From Bacteroidales bacterium UBA5548 (lineage in GTDB: Bacteria; Bacteroidota; Bacteroidia; Bacteroidales; UBA932): 36,893 nt of DNA. Where the stretch lies: positions 20,512 through 57,404 of the forward strand of contig DINE01000021.1 in assembly GCA_002425935.1 (NCBI GenBank). Reading direction: 5' to 3'. Position 1 is the first letter of the stretch. Each line of letters begins with the position of its first letter. This document shows, piece after piece, positions 16,224-24,352 of this stretch. The notes below the pieces were generated by a model that was given only the letters and a program-made list of their open reading frames with translations, searched no databases and was not told the origin of the DNA. A program made the position numbers and the translations under genes.

Positions 16224-17381
16224 ATGAAATGGATATTTTTTTTGCTGGTTCTTGGAATATATTTCTCCATCAACGGCTATGTATATATAAGGGGGCTTCA
16301 GATACTGCCCGGCAATTTCTGGCTTAAAACGGCCTTTTCTTTAATATTCTGGATTCTTTCGGCACTATTTATAATAAGGATGGTGCTTGGAGAGGGAATT
16401 CCGGACTCGCTCTCGGCAATTGTAAATTCTGCAGGCTTTACGTGGATAGTAGCAGTGATATATCTTGCCATCATTATACTTAGTATTGATATACTTAGAG
16501 TTATCAACCACTTTTTTGATATTTGGCCGTCATTCATAAGAGATAATTATGTTTTAGCAAGAAAGATAACAGCAATAACATCAGTATCGGTAACCGCTTT
16601 GCTTCTTACATACGGATATTTCAATTTCCGGTCAATAAAAACGGTTAACATTGAGATCAAAACCGATAGGTATTTTCCCGGTAATAGATTGAGAGTTGTT
16701 CTCATAAGTGATCTTCATTTAAGCTCATATATAAGAGAAGATCATTTAAAAAGAGTTATTGAAAAGATAGATGAGGCAAAGCCGGATATACTTCTGATTG
16801 CAGGAGATATTACCGACAGAAATCTAAAGCCTCTAAAGGAGTGGGGGCTGGCCGATATGATTGCAGGCATTAAAACCACACACGGGATATACGCTATAAG
16901 CGGTAACCATGAGTATTACGGAGGGGAGAGAGATGAGATTTATAAACTTCTTCAGGAGAAGGGTATTAACATACTGCTGGACTCTGTTGTAACTGTGGAC
17001 GGACAAATTCAGATAGCGGGCAGGGAAGACAGAACCAACGCAAAACGAAAATCACTAGGAGAGCTTCTTAAAGACACAGACAGGGAGATGCCAATTATAC
17101 TGCTTGATCATCAACCTTTTAATCTGGATGAAAGTGTTAATGAGAGAGTGGATATTCAGTTTTCGGGTCATACACATAACGGCCAGTTCTGGCCGGGAAA
17201 TCTTATAGTGGATAAGATGTATGAGTTGGGATATGGCTATATGCAAAAGGGAGATACCCATTTTTATGTTACATCGGGTGCAGGAATCTGGGGGCCTAAA
17301 ATAAGAATCGGTTCACAGACAGAGGTTGTTGTAGCAGACATAATTTCCGGGGAGAAGAGAAATATTCACCCTTACAGATAG
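16224..17381 (+). CDS. Membrane-anchored metallophosphoesterase
   Basis: A 385-residue protein with four predicted hydrophobic segments in residues 1-135, then a calcineurin-like phosphoesterase domain (about 150-375). All five metal and catalytic motifs are present: D163-L-H165 (ISDLHLS), G-D195 (AGDITD), G-N228-H229-E (GNHEYYGG), H296 in LLDHQPF, and G-H316-T-H318 (GHTHNGQ). The arrangement resembles the YkuE/YaeI group, some members of which act on lipid pyrophosphates such as UDP-diacylglucosamine; the substrate here is unknown. Its promoter box is 10 bases before the ATG. The TolC-like gene follows after 64 bases. Confidence 0.88.
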   Translation: MKWIFFLLVLGIYFSINGYVYIRGLQILPGNFWLKTAFSLIFWILSALFIIRMVLGEGIPDSLSAIVNSAGFTWIVAVIYLAIIILSIDILRVINHFFDIWPSFIRDNYVLARKITAITSVSVTALLLTYGYFNFRSIKTVNIEIKTDRYFPGNRLRVVLISDLHLSSYIREDHLKRVIEKIDEAKPDILLIAGDITDRNLKPLKEWGLADMIAGIKTTHGIYAISGNHEYYGGERDEIYKLLQEKGINILLDSVVTVDGQIQIAGREDRTNAKRKSLGELLKDTDREMPIILLDHQPFNLDESVNERVDIQFSGHTHNGQFWPGNLIVDKMYELGYGYMQKGDTHFYVTSGAGIWGPKIRIGSQTEVVVADIISGEKRNIHPYR

Positions 17382-17445
17382 GATTTAAAATATTATCTTG
17401 TCAAACATTGAATAAGATTGAAAACTACTTAATTTAATACACGAT

Positions 17446-18705
17446 ATGAAACGAAGAGTACTTACACTAATTTTAACACTTGCGGCCATTGTGCCTCTCG
17501 CTGGTCAGATACATGTTCAGCTATCTCTCAATGAGTATCTTACAAGAGTAAGAAAGAGTAACCTTGTCTATGCAGCAGAGAGACTGAATATGAACATTGC
17601 TGATGCAGAGATAATATCAGCTTCTGTATTTAACAACCCTTACATATCGCTTGGTTATTACACCAATGAGTTCAACAATATGCAGATGGGAAGAGGAGCC
17701 ATGGTAGAGATTGGCAAGACCATCTCACCTGGCAGAAGAGAGGCGGCCATTAATCTTGCCAGAGGTGAAAAGGAGCTTGCGGAGGCTCTTCTGACCGACT
17801 TTATGAGAAAACTGCGCGAGAGTGCAACACTTACCTGGCTCGAGGCTGTGAAGCAGCGTCAGATACTAGAAATCAGAAAGAACAGTTATCATGATCAGAT
17901 CAAGATGATAGTGAGCGACAGCATCAGAAGAGAGGGGGTAGTTGAGAAAGACCTTGACGCGATGCAAAGCAGAGTTGAGTCCGGCCTTGTATATGGCGAT
18001 ATTATTGATATGGAGCTTGCGCTTAAACAACTTCATCTGGATATTACCAACTTTATAGGGTCAAACAGCAGAGATACTCTGTTTATACCTGAAACTAAAA
18101 ATATATGGAACTCAAAAGAGTTTAATGTTAGTGAGGTAATTGAAACTGCACTTTTAAGAAGAGCAGATATTGCAGCCGCTAGAAAAGAGATTGACATTTC
18201 AAAACTGGCAGTGGTATCAGCAAAGAGAGAGCGGATCCCTGAGTTTGATCTGTTTCTTGGTTACGGATTCAATTCAGAGGTGAAAAATGAGATGGCACCT
18301 GCACCTCGTCACGGCGGTATCGAGCTTGGTGTTTCATTCCCGATACCTTTGTTTAACAGATCAAAGGGGGAGATTCAATCAGCTGAAATAAAAAGAAAGC
18401 AGGCAGAGCTAAGATACCTTCAGGCCGAGAGAGAGGTAACCAATGAGGTAATCAGTGCGTATAACGAGTACACCTCTGCAGACAAGAAGTTAAAGTTCTA
18501 TACTGCAGGTATTGTAAGAACGGCGAAAGAGGTGCTGGACAAAAAAAGAGATGAATACCACAATGGTGATATTCATCTGATTGAAGTACTTGATGCTCAA
18601 AGAAGCTATGATGAAATTCTTCATCTTTTCTACTCTGTTATCTACGATAAATCTATGGCACTTGTAAAGCTTGAAACAGCGATGGGTGTCTGGAATATTG
18701 AGTAA
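17446..18705 (+). CDS. TolC/CusC-type outer-membrane efflux protein
   Basis: A 419-residue protein with a signal peptide (residues 1-20, cleavage near PLAGQ) and the two long coiled-coil repeats of outer-membrane efflux proteins. Features include NPYISLGYYTNEFN near residue 65, LGYGFNSEV near 266, SFPIPLFNRSKGEIQSAE near 302 and a closing helix with EVLDAQRSYDEI. Such proteins form trimeric tunnels for RND or ABC efflux. The subgroup looks like CzcC/CusC of metal efflux systems. No membrane-fusion or inner-membrane pump gene is adjacent: the next gene is convergent. A link with the CDF exporter 1.3 kb upstream is possible but is only inferred. Confidence 0.88.
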   Translation: MKRRVLTLILTLAAIVPLAGQIHVQLSLNEYLTRVRKSNLVYAAERLNMNIADAEIISASVFNNPYISLGYYTNEFNNMQMGRGAMVEIGKTISPGRREAAINLARGEKELAEALLTDFMRKLRESATLTWLEAVKQRQILEIRKNSYHDQIKMIVSDSIRREGVVEKDLDAMQSRVESGLVYGDIIDMELALKQLHLDITNFIGSNSRDTLFIPETKNIWNSKEFNVSEVIETALLRRADIAAARKEIDISKLAVVSAKRERIPEFDLFLGYGFNSEVKNEMAPAPRHGGIELGVSFPIPLFNRSKGEIQSAEIKRKQAELRYLQAEREVTNEVISAYNEYTSADKKLKFYTAGIVRTAKEVLDKKRDEYHNGDIHLIEVLDAQRSYDEILHLFYSVIYDKSMALVKLETAMGVWNIE

Positions 18706-18713
18706 CCGGCATA

Positions 18714-18739
18714 GGGGGAAGCTTTTACCAGCTTCCTCC
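18714..18739. terminator. Inverted repeat at the convergent gene ends
   Basis: Arms 18714-18723 and 18730-18739 pair over 10 bases (core GGAAGCT/AGCTTCC, one G-T pair) around a 6-base loop. The hairpin lies where the TolC-like gene and the TPM gene converge and covers the last codons of the latter. No T-run follows on either strand, so an intrinsic terminator is only possible, not shown. Confidence 0.35.
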
Positions 18740-19540
18740 GGCACCGCCGCCGCCAAATCCTCCTCCACCGAATCCACCGCCTCCAAAGCTACCACCTCCA
18801 AAACCACCACCACCGAATCCGCCGGAACGACCTCTTCCTCCTGAAGAGAGGATAGAGCCCAATATTAGCAGATCAAGTGCGCTCGGGCCTCTCCTGTTGC
18901 CGCCGCCAAGATTTGTTGTTCCTCCTCCCTTACGCGCAATCATTGCAATTACAAAAATTACTACAAAAAAGAGGACCACAAATGCAGGTATAAACGATTC
19001 ATCTGCACCCTTTGTGTATTGAGTGTAGCTGTACTCACCAGCTGCAATAGGTATAATCACATCCAGTGCAGCCATAATTCCATCGTAGTATCTCTCCTGA
19101 CGAAAAAGTGGAATCATCTCGTTTTCTACAATCCTCTTGCAAACGGCATCGGGAAGTGCACCCTCCAGACCATACCCGGTTGCAATAAAGGCTTCACCTC
19201 TTTCGGCACCTCTTTTAGGTTTAATCAGGATAACAATTCCATTGTTAAATTTGGAACTGCCAACCCCCCATGTTTCACCAATTGTGTAAGCCATTTGAGC
19301 TTTGTCGTACCCTTCGAGAGAGTTTAGAATTGCAATAACAATCTGATTAGATGTGCTGTTTGAAAACTCTACCAGCCTGTTTTCAAGATTTGAACGCTCG
19401 CTGCCACTAAGGAGCGATGCCAGGTCATTAACCAGAACAGGAGGAACCGGCCTTGAGGGAACCTGCGAAAATGCAGCTCCGCATATAAGGAAAAAGGCAG
19501 TAATTACTGCCAGGTACCTATTCGCCAAAAGATATTTCAT
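18725..19540 (-). CDS. Membrane TPM-domain protein with glycine-rich tail (YgcG-like)
   Basis: From the ATG at 19540 the product has 271 residues: signal peptide (about 1-26, ending GAAFSQ), TPM domain (about 35-160, with VNDLASLLS, NGIVILIKP and IATGYGLEGALPD), one membrane helix (about 185-205), and a glycine-rich tail of GGGGF-like units ending in SW. The terminal Gly-Ser-Trp after a glycine tract is typical of YgcG/TPM proteins. The domain is named for TLP18.3, Psb32 and MOLO-1. Its bacterial role is not settled; links to LemA are frequent. Alternative in-frame starts lie at 19552, 19561 and 19603, but the chosen start gives a normal signal peptide. It overlaps the preceding TPM gene by 23 bases. 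Confidence 0.85.
   Translation of the reverse strand: MKYLLANRYLAVITAFFLICGAAFSQVPSRPVPPVLVNDLASLLSGSERSNLENRLVEFSNSTSNQIVIAILNSLEGYDKAQMAYTIGETWGVGSSKFNNGIVILIKPKRGAERGEAFIATGYGLEGALPDAVCKRIVENEMIPLFRQERYYDGIMAALDVIIPIAAGEYSYTQYTKGADESFIPAFVVLFFVVIFVIAMIARKGGGTTNLGGGNRRGPSALDLLILGSILSSGGRGRSGGFGGGGFGGGSFGGGGFGGGGFGGGGAGGSW
18728..18829 (-). repeat. Glycine-rich coding repeat (GGGGF-type)
   Basis: About 34 codons at the 3' end of the TPM gene encode tandem imperfect five-residue units (GGGGF, GGGSF, GGGGA). At DNA level these are GGTGGnGGnTTTG-like repeats of about 15 bases. Such tracts can change length by slippage. Confidence 0.75.
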
Positions 19541-19955
19541 TGCTCTGTTCATTTGTGTCATCCTGTTGATATGGGAAGAACTCCCTAAGCTTCTCGCCAG
19601 CAAGTTTTATAACCTCTGAAAGGCCGTCAGCAACTCTGTTCTCCTTAAGATAACTGAGAAGAGTCTCCTTTTCGTGTTCCCAAAAATTATCCGGGACCTT
19701 TGAGTTAATACCGCTATCGCCGATTATTGCAAATTTGCGGGATTGCCACGCAACATATATCAGCACACCGTTCCTCTCCCGGGTTTTTTGCATACCCAGT
19801 TTGCCAAAGAGATATACTGCTCGGAATACGGGATCGCCGGTGCAGTGTGATTCTATATGAACTCTTATCTCTCCGGATGTGTTGAGCTCCGCAGATTCAA
19901 TAGCCTTTACAATCTGACTCTGCTCGCTTTTCGAAAGGAATTCAGTATTTGCCAC
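19518..19955 (-). CDS. Small TPM-domain protein
   Basis: A 145-residue TPM (YgcG-like) protein. Characteristic segments are IVKAIESAELNTSGEIRVHIE (residues about 15-35), NGVLIYVAWQSRKFAIIGDSGI (about 62-83) and the helix LSEVIKLAGEKLREFFPY. There is no signal peptide or membrane helix, so it is predicted to be cytoplasmic, unlike its neighbour. It begins 2 bases after the lemA stop and its end overlaps the next TPM gene, so lemA and both TPM genes are clearly co-transcribed. Function is unknown. Confidence 0.82.
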   Translation of the reverse strand: MANTEFLSKSEQSQIVKAIESAELNTSGEIRVHIESHCTGDPVFRAVYLFGKLGMQKTRERNGVLIYVAWQSRKFAIIGDSGINSKVPDNFWEHEKETLLSYLKENRVADGLSEVIKLAGEKLREFFPYQQDDTNEQSNEISFGE

Positions 19956-19957
19956 TG

Positions 19958-20554
19958 CTAAAACTGAACTACAGGGGCAACATCAGCACCCTCTTTTGCC
20001 TCAAAATTAACCTTTCTCTCAAAACCAAACATTCCGGCAAGAATATTTGCAGGGAAACGACGAATTGTTGTATTGTAAACCCTTACAGTTTCGTTGTATT
20101 TCTGTCTCTCTACGGTAATTCTGTTCTCCGTTCCTTCAAGCTGTGCCTGAAGTTCAAGAAAGTTTTGATTTGCCTTTAGGTCCGGGTATCTCTCAACAAC
20201 GACCATCAGCCTTCCAAGTGCCTGAGATAGTTCTCCCTGAGCCTCCTGAAACTTAGCCATCTGATCGGCAGTCATGTTTGTGGGGTCGATTGTTGTCTGG
20301 GTTGCCTTTGCTCTGGCATTTACGACACCTTCCAGTGTCTCTTTTTCGTGAGATGCATAACCCTGAACAGTTGCTACTAGATTTGGTATAAGATCGGCCC
20401 TTCTCTGATAAACATTCTCTACCTGCGACCATGCTGTAGTAACCTGCTCCTCCTGACCAACCATACGGTTATATCCGTTTTTTGCCCACATGAAAATAAT
20501 TAATACTACACCGAGGACTACCAACAGTGCAATAATGCCTTTTGACAGTTTCAT
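19958..20554 (-). CDS. LemA family protein
   Basis: A 198-residue LemA protein. One N-terminal membrane helix (about 6-24) is followed by an alpha-helical domain with family signatures RRADLIPNLVATVQGYASHE (about 52-71), YPDLKANQNFLELQAQLEGT (about 123-142), NRITVERQKYNETVRVYN and FPANILAGMFGF. LemA proteins often sit beside TPM-domain genes; their biochemical role is unknown, with proposed roles in envelope stress. The FISUMP lipoprotein gene ends 27 bases upstream on the same strand. I see no TAnnTTTG box in that gap, so read-through from the FISUMP promoter is likely. Confidence 0.92.
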   Translation of the reverse strand: MKLSKGIIALLVVLGVVLIIFMWAKNGYNRMVGQEEQVTTAWSQVENVYQRRADLIPNLVATVQGYASHEKETLEGVVNARAKATQTTIDPTNMTADQMAKFQEAQGELSQALGRLMVVVERYPDLKANQNFLELQAQLEGTENRITVERQKYNETVRVYNTTIRRFPANILAGMFGFERKVNFEAKEGADVAPVVQF

Positions 20555-20581
20555 AATTTTTATAATTAAGTTAATATACTA

Positions 20582-21595
20582 CTATTGAGCAAGCTTAACG
20601 CACCTGACAGATGCCCCGAAAAATGCTTTGTCTGCAAAATTGTAAGGGAAATCAGGGCTGTCGAAGTGTATAAAGCGATACTCTCCGTTATTTGAATCTT
20701 TTTGCGACGAACTCCACCAGAAGCCAAACATATTTATGTTTGTGAAATAGTTAAAGTTATTGGTAGAACTACCTGCAGGAAGCGCATTCCAGCCCGATGT
20801 GTTTACCTTTAAGTTGTCCGGGCTGTACTTCCACATACCTTTTCCGTTTAACATTGCAGCAGTTGCCGCTTTTGGACCGACTCCCCTCCAGTTACCATCA
20901 AAGGATATAGCAGATCCGTTGAGGGCAGAACCAAAGTTCTCCCAATCTTCTCTTGTAGGTACAGACCATCCCTGAGGACATACCCCCTGAGGACCGTTTC
21001 CGAGTCCGGATTTTGCCACCCCTCCCGTAGCCTCATTCCACGAGTAAAGTATGCCATAAACCTCGGCCAAAGCAGATTCGTTATCATAAGGCCTGCCTGC
21101 TCCCCTCCATTTTAGATTGGAAACGAACCAGTTTAGTTTGTCATATCTTTTAAAATAATAGACACTCCCGTCTCTGGGGTCAACAATTGAGTCATTGGTC
21201 TTTACAACACCCGAAAATCCGCTTGAAGAGCGTGGGTCAATAACTGTTGTAGCCTTTGTCTGTACCGCAGATGAATAATCAGGATGCTTTGCAGTTACAA
21301 TTACGGAGTAATCTCCCCAAGCAGCAGGTGCGGTTACAGTTACCTTTTGACCAAATATTGAGTCAACTCCAAATCCGGTAGTTGTCCATCTGTATGTTAT
21401 TCCTGTTGTTGGCGTTGTTATCCCGGTAACCTCCAGCTCAATCTGTGATTTAGCTATCAGGTATTTAGGAAGTGTAAAAGCCATTGACCCCTCCATATAC
21501 TGAGTGTCGTCTGCAGGATCATCTTTTTTGCAGGATGTAAAAACTGTAAGGGCTAATAAAATTGTTAACGGAAGTAAACCAAAATATTTTTTCAT
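20582..21595 (-). CDS. FISUMP-domain lipoprotein
   Basis: A 337-residue predicted lipoprotein with lipobox FTSC (C22). Residues about 35-125 look like a PKD/Ig-like beta-sandwich (GITYRWTTTGFG, GDYSVIVTAKHPDY). Residues about 135-337 form a FISUMP domain: WFVSNLKWRGAGRPYDN, YGILYSWNEA, VCPQGWSVPTREDW, WNALPAGSS, GFWWSSSQ and a terminal GASVRCVKLAQ. Surface or periplasmic exposure is inferred. It shares the C-terminal fold with the protein at 38-742 but differs in anchoring and in its N-terminal domain. It appears to lead the lemA-TPM-TPM group. Confidence 0.82.
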   Translation of the reverse strand: MKKYFGLLPLTILLALTVFTSCKKDDPADDTQYMEGSMAFTLPKYLIAKSQIELEVTGITTPTTGITYRWTTTGFGVDSIFGQKVTVTAPAAWGDYSVIVTAKHPDYSSAVQTKATTVIDPRSSSGFSGVVKTNDSIVDPRDGSVYYFKRYDKLNWFVSNLKWRGAGRPYDNESALAEVYGILYSWNEATGGVAKSGLGNGPQGVCPQGWSVPTREDWENFGSALNGSAISFDGNWRGVGPKAATAAMLNGKGMWKYSPDNLKVNTSGWNALPAGSSTNNFNYFTNINMFGFWWSSSQKDSNNGEYRFIHFDSPDFPYNFADKAFFGASVRCVKLAQ

Positions 21596-21621
21596 ATGAT
21601 AACCGCTGTCGGATTAGTGGA

Positions 21622-21629
21622 CAAAGATA
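21622..21629 (-). promoter_or_regulatory. Putative -7 promoter box for the FISUMP lipoprotein operon
   Basis: The minus strand reads TATCTTTG, a full TAnnTTTG match, 26 bases before the ATG. A possible -33 TTTG (plus-strand CAAA at 21654-21657) is 24 bases away, somewhat long. Confidence 0.6.
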
Positions 21630-21642
21630 TGTTTTTTTATTC

Positions 21643-21650
21643 TAAATTTG
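21643..21650 (+). promoter_or_regulatory. Putative -7 promoter box for apbE
   Basis: TAAATTTG matches TAnnTTTG and ends 7 bases before the first apbE ATG (21658). It is 13 bases from the opposing box of the FISUMP lipoprotein gene. Confidence 0.55.
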
Positions 21651-21657
21651 TGCCAAA

Positions 21658-22674
21658 ATGATGCTCACAATGAAATATTACCGACTCCTGACACAAATTC
21701 TTACCCCATTTTTAATCACAGTGATTATGACAGCGGGTTGCAAGGGGAGAGAATACAGAACAATTGACGGTTTTACACAGGGAACCACTTTTCACATAGT
21801 ATACTCAAATGATGCAGGTATTGAACTTGATTCACTCACTCATGAAATTCTCAGGAGAGTAGATTTCTCAATGAGCGGATACAATCCGGAATCGATTCTT
21901 ACAGTGGTTAACAACAGTGACTCTGCAGAGGTCGATTCAATGTTTGCAGATGTCTTCATACGATCTCTTGAGATCTACAAAATTTCAGACGGCCTTTTTG
22001 ATGTCTCGGCGGGGCCGCTGTTTGATGTCTGGGGGTTCGGCTTTAAGAATAAAGCAGCTGTAAACCAGCAGGTAATTGACTCTGCTATGCAATTCACAGG
22101 GATGGACAAAGTGAGATTGGAGGGTCTAAGGATTGTTAAGTCAAACCCTGGAGTAAAGCTTAATTTTAATGCAATTGCCCAGGGATATACTGCCGACATA
22201 ATCGGAAGGGCCTATGATAACCTTGGTATTGAGAACTATCTGATTGAAATTGGCGGTGAGATTTATTGCAAAGGGGTTAACCCAAAAGGTAAAACATGGA
22301 GTGTTGGAATTGACAAGCCGGTTGAGGGGAATATGATACAGGGCCAGGAGCTTCAGGATGTAATACTTTTAAAGGGAGGCGGTCTTGCCACATCGGGCAA
22401 CTACAGAAAGTTCTACGAGGAGAACGGAGAGAAGTACTCTCATTCGATAAACCCTAAGACAGGCTACCCGGTAAGAGACAATCTTTTAAGTGCTACAGTA
22501 ATAGCAGAAGATGCCATGACTGCAGATGCTTACGGGACATACTTTATGGTTGCAGGGCTTGAAAAGGCAATTGAGGTGATTGAGTCAACTCCCGGAATTG
22601 AGGGATTTCTCATCTACTCAAAGGATGGAAAGTATGAAGTTTATAAAAGCAAAGGGATAAAGACCAAGCGGTAA
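21658..22674 (+). CDS. apbE: FAD:protein FMN transferase (ApbE), lipoprotein
   Basis: ApbE attaches FMN from FAD to threonine or serine of exported or membrane flavoproteins such as Nqr and Rnf subunits. The 338-residue protein has a lipobox TAGC (C28), so it is likely a periplasmic lipoprotein. Family motifs are clear: GFTQGTTFHIVY (about 38-49), MSGYNPESILT, DVSAGPLFDVWGFG, LNFNAIAQGYTADII, GGEIYCKG and SHSINPKTGYPV, with the Mg-binding DAMTADAYGT region near 282-291. A second ATG at 21670 would also give a good signal peptide and a longer leader. No Rnf or Nqr genes lie in this window, so its targets are elsewhere. Confidence 0.94.
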   Translation: MMLTMKYYRLLTQILTPFLITVIMTAGCKGREYRTIDGFTQGTTFHIVYSNDAGIELDSLTHEILRRVDFSMSGYNPESILTVVNNSDSAEVDSMFADVFIRSLEIYKISDGLFDVSAGPLFDVWGFGFKNKAAVNQQVIDSAMQFTGMDKVRLEGLRIVKSNPGVKLNFNAIAQGYTADIIGRAYDNLGIENYLIEIGGEIYCKGVNPKGKTWSVGIDKPVEGNMIQGQELQDVILLKGGGLATSGNYRKFYEENGEKYSHSINPKTGYPVRDNLLSATVIAEDAMTADAYGTYFMVAGLEKAIEVIESTPGIEGFLIYSKDGKYEVYKSKGIKTKR

Positions 22675-22694
22675 ACCAAATTAAAACATAAAAT

Positions 22695-24326
22695 ATGAGC
22701 AGTAAAATTTCCAGAAGAGACTTTATAAGAACTTCTGTTATCACAGGAGCAGCTCTTGGCCTGGGTTTCACTGGAGGATCCATGATCAGGGCCGGCAACC
22801 GCTTTGACTCAATAGTCAAGGGGGGAATGATTTATAACGGAGAGGGGGGAAGACCATTTCCCGGTGATGTTGGGATAAAGGATGGAAAGATTTCTGCAAT
22901 TGCAACTTCGCTTGGTGACAGTGCCGATACAATCATTGATGCTGAAGGGGCCTCTGTCTCACCAGGCTTTATTGATATTCATACACATACAGACGATAAT
23001 CTCTTCTCTGCCCCACTGGGTGACAGTCGTATTTATCAGGGAGTGACAACCGATATCGGAGGAAATTGCGGAGGATCACCATTCCCCGGCAAAAAATGGG
23101 AGAATCTGGACAGCTTTTATAACGACCTCTCTGCACAGCAAAACGGGATTAACTTTGGTTGCTTTGTTGGACAGGGTCAGTTAAGAGAGTTTGTTGTGGG
23201 GGAGAATGATGTCAGGGCAACCGCAGAGCAGATGAAGAAGATGATGAGTATACTTGAGGCCCAGATGGAACAGGGTGCAATGGGCATCTCATGCGGGCTT
23301 GAATATACTCCGGGTTCATATGCCACCAACGAGGAGATTGCAGAGCTTTGTAAGGTTGTGGCAAAATATAACGGTCTTTTTGCAATTCATATGAGGAATG
23401 AGGATGACAGGGTTGAGGAGTCGGTTGCAGAGGCTGTAGAGATTGCAAGAAACGCAGGAGTGAGGTTGCAGATCTCTCACCTGAAGGCACAGAATGCAGC
23501 AAACTGGCATAAGGCACCCGCCCTGTTAAAGCAGATTGAGAGTGCCAGGGCCGGTGGATTGGATATTGCCTTTGACAGGTACCCATACATCGCATTCTCA
23601 ACCGGAATGTCAACCTTTATTCCTCTTAGTGAGAGACAAGGTTCAAAAGACGAAATCATTGCCAGGCTTAAGGACAATACAATATCCGGCAAGATCGGCG
23701 ATTACGCAATGTCAAGAATCAAAAGGCTCGGCGGGCCGCAAAATGTTGTGGTTACTTCGTGCAAGGCAGAAGAAAACAAGAGATTTATCGGGCTTAACGT
23801 TGAGGAGTGCTGTAAGCTGACAGGTAAAGAGCCTTGGCCTTTTATCAGAGATCTGCTGATTGAAGAGAGAGTCTCTGTAAGCATTATAGGATTTGCAATG
23901 ACAGAAGAGAATGTTAAGATGTTTTTGTCACACCCTCTGGGAATGCCCGCTTCAGACGGAAGTGTCTATTCACCTGAAGGGCCTCTGGGGCAAAGCATGC
24001 CACACCCTCGTTCATACGGAACTTTCCCGCGTTTCATCGGAAAATACTGCAGAGAGGAGTCACTCATGAGCATCGCCGAGGCTGTGAAAAAGTGTACTTT
24101 GATGCCGGCAGAGCGACTTGGTCTTAAAGACAGAGGTCTTCTAATACCGGGATATCATGCAGATATTGTGGTGTTTGATGAAAATAAAATTATCGATACG
24201 GCAACTTTCGCACAACCGCACCAGTTTGCGGCAGGGATTAACCAAGTAATAGTTAACGGGGTCCTGACAATAGCAGGCGGAAAGCCAACCGGGAAAATGG
24301 GCGGAGGTGTTATCAGAAGAGGATAG
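22695..24326 (+). CDS. Tat-exported D-aminoacylase-like amidohydrolase
   Basis: A 543-residue amidohydrolase resembling N-acyl-D-amino-acid deacylases. A twin-arginine signal is clear: SRRDFIRTS with R7-R8 followed by a hydrophobic stretch to about residue 30. Metal-site residues typical of the family are H96-x-H98 (FIDIHTHTDD), C125 in IGGNCGG, a histidine in RLQISHLKAQ near 260, and the late aspartate in MPASDGSVYSPEG. ERLGLKDRGLLIPGYHADIVVFD closes the domain. Export with a bound metal agrees with Tat use. A role in recycling D-amino-acid derivatives from peptidoglycan or peptides is inferred. It starts 20 bases after apbE and is likely co-transcribed. Confidence 0.88.
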   Translation: MSSKISRRDFIRTSVITGAALGLGFTGGSMIRAGNRFDSIVKGGMIYNGEGGRPFPGDVGIKDGKISAIATSLGDSADTIIDAEGASVSPGFIDIHTHTDDNLFSAPLGDSRIYQGVTTDIGGNCGGSPFPGKKWENLDSFYNDLSAQQNGINFGCFVGQGQLREFVVGENDVRATAEQMKKMMSILEAQMEQGAMGISCGLEYTPGSYATNEEIAELCKVVAKYNGLFAIHMRNEDDRVEESVAEAVEIARNAGVRLQISHLKAQNAANWHKAPALLKQIESARAGGLDIAFDRYPYIAFSTGMSTFIPLSERQGSKDEIIARLKDNTISGKIGDYAMSRIKRLGGPQNVVVTSCKAEENKRFIGLNVEECCKLTGKEPWPFIRDLLIEERVSVSIIGFAMTEENVKMFLSHPLGMPASDGSVYSPEGPLGQSMPHPRSYGTFPRFIGKYCREESLMSIAEAVKKCTLMPAERLGLKDRGLLIPGYHADIVVFDENKIIDTATFAQPHQFAAGINQVIVNGVLTIAGGKPTGKMGGGVIRRG

Positions 24327-24352
24327 ATAGCTGTTGATTGACTCGGAGAGAT

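Noticed and set aside
19541..19603. Longer start for the glycine-tailed TPM protein
   Set aside because: The extension would place a polar stretch before the signal peptide and enlarge the overlap with the preceding gene.
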